Position numbers and translations under genes: made by a program. Positions 31,705-32,144 of a stretch of 32,144 nucleotides of DNA are shown one piece after another (position 1 is the first letter of the stretch; each line of letters starts with the position of its first letter). This DNA is from Deltaproteobacteria bacterium (GTDB lineage: Bacteria; Myxococcota; Myxococcia; Myxococcales; 40CM-4-68-19). Under the pieces are notes generated by a model. It searched no databases. It saw only the letters and a program-made list of their open reading frames with translations, and was not told the origin of the DNA. Location: positions 1-32,144 of the forward strand of contig VBKL01000080.1 of the NCBI GenBank assembly GCA_005879805.1, in the 5' to 3' direction.

Positions 31705-32144
31705 ATGAAGCGCATCGCGTTCGCCCTGGGCCTTGCGGCCCTGTTCGCCTCCACCTCCGCCTCGGCCATCAAGGTGCCGACGGGCAACACCGACTACGAT
31801 CTGAACGTCAGCGTTCTCATCCAGGCACGCTACGAAGGAACGTTCGAGGGCTCGACCGAGAAGTCGTTGGACAGCGACTTCTTCATGCGCCGCGCCCGTC
31901 TGGCGGCGGGCGGGACCGCCTTCAAGGTGTTCAGCTTCTTCATCCAGTACGACAACTCGAACCTCGGCAAGCGGACCGCGAACGGCCTCGCCAACATCGC
32001 CGCCGCCGTCAACCCGGGCTTCGTGCAGGACGCGATCGTCGGCTGGACGCCGATTCCCGACTTCACCATCGAGGCGGGCCTCATCCTCGAGCCCACGCTC
32101 CGGACCCTCGCTTACTCCGCTTCCGGCGGGCAGGTGCAGATCGA
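31705..32144 (+). CDS. Phosphate-selective porin O/P-like outer membrane protein (5' part, runs off the edge)
   Basis: The frame opens at ATG 31705, with AAAGGAAA about 6 bases upstream, and is still open at the right edge after 146 codons. The signal peptide MKRIAFALGLAALFASTSASA is followed by DYDLNVSVLIQARYEGTFEG, then FFMRRARLAAGGTAFKVFSFFIQYD, which matches the start of the OprO/OprP porin family (F.RRARL, then aromatic-rich strands with ...YD). PGFVQDAIVGWTPIPDFTIEAGL is the next typical segment. It would form an outer membrane beta-barrel channel, placing the organism among Gram-negatives. It is divergent from the remnant/ATPase unit, with about 200 bases between that hold no other gene. 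Confidence 0.85.
   Translation, partial: MKRIAFALGLAALFASTSASAIKVPTGNTDYDLNVSVLIQARYEGTFEGSTEKSLDSDFFMRRARLAAGGTAFKVFSFFIQYDNSNLGKRTANGLANIAAAVNPGFVQDAIVGWTPIPDFTIEAGLILEPTLRTLAYSASGGQVQI

Noticed and set aside
31503-32096. Minus-strand frames at the right edge
   Set aside because: They are antisense to the porin-like gene, which has a signal peptide, a ribosome binding site and family motifs on the plus strand.
1-32144. Search by eye for CRISPR arrays, tRNA or rRNA genes, transposases, integrases and riboswitches
   Set aside because: No regular spaced repeats, no cloverleaf with a CCA-type end, no recombinase motifs and no recognisable riboswitch core were seen. Subtle RNAs could still be missed without computation.

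Overview
The window is GC-rich, gene-dense bacterial DNA with short intergenic gaps, many ATGA/GTGA stop-start overlaps and some GTG starts. No rRNA, tRNA, CRISPR array or transposase is visible. The gene mix fits a soil or freshwater myxobacterium or other deltaproteobacterial-type Gram-negative. It includes an M36 fungalysin-type protease with accessory domains, many lipoproteins, a response regulator ending in a Cys4 zinc-binding-like tail, a WS/DGAT acyltransferase and a small protein of possibly myxobacterial type. This placement is inference from gene content only.

Layout. 1-858: the end of a liv-type (branched-chain amino acid family) ABC operon, the livG tail plus a complete livF. 859-1764: a vapBC toxin-antitoxin pair, followed by a decayed copy of the livF 3' end. 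1872-3004: two coupled genes of unknown function. 3008-5247: a TerC-family membrane protein and an HPF/RaiA-like protein, divergent from an NhaR-like LysR regulator with a dyad operator at its start. 5308-5933: a small unknown gene converging on a lipoprotein. 5946-10751 (minus): a complete sugar-type ABC importer in the order binding protein, ATPase, MalF-like, MalG-like; both permeases carry large extra loops. 10872-14489 (plus): a glycolate-oxidase-type glcDEF set whose glcE/glcF junction is deleted. 14500-17598: a small lipoprotein, a DHA2-type drug exporter with an internal deletion, and a divergent WS/DGAT acyltransferase. 17626-18219 (minus): a response regulator. 18298-25379 (plus): one apparent seven-gene operon, tcuA-tcuB plus a whole liv-type ABC transporter. 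25529-28444: a secreted M36 metalloprotease. 28473-30092 (minus): a membrane histidine kinase. 30188-31408 (minus): an orphan sugar-type ABC ATPase behind a sigma70-like promoter and a degraded binding-protein remnant. 31705-end (plus): the start of a phosphate-selective-porin-like outer membrane protein.

How it works together. Most of the window concerns uptake and oxidation of small organic molecules: two liv-type and one to two sugar-type ABC systems, a flavin/Fe-S 2-hydroxyacid oxidase and a tricarballylate-type dehydrogenase with its membrane Fe-S partner. The most interesting hypothesis is that TcuAB is fed by the liv-type ABC transporter encoded in the same operon, in place of the usual TcuC permease.

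A second theme is lesions. At least three genes or junctions (glcE/glcF, the DHA2 exporter, the binding protein before the orphan ATPase) lack clean internal blocks, and a livF tail is duplicated beside vapBC. Either this lineage has suffered repeated deletions, or the assembly has lost short segments; the sequence alone cannot separate these.
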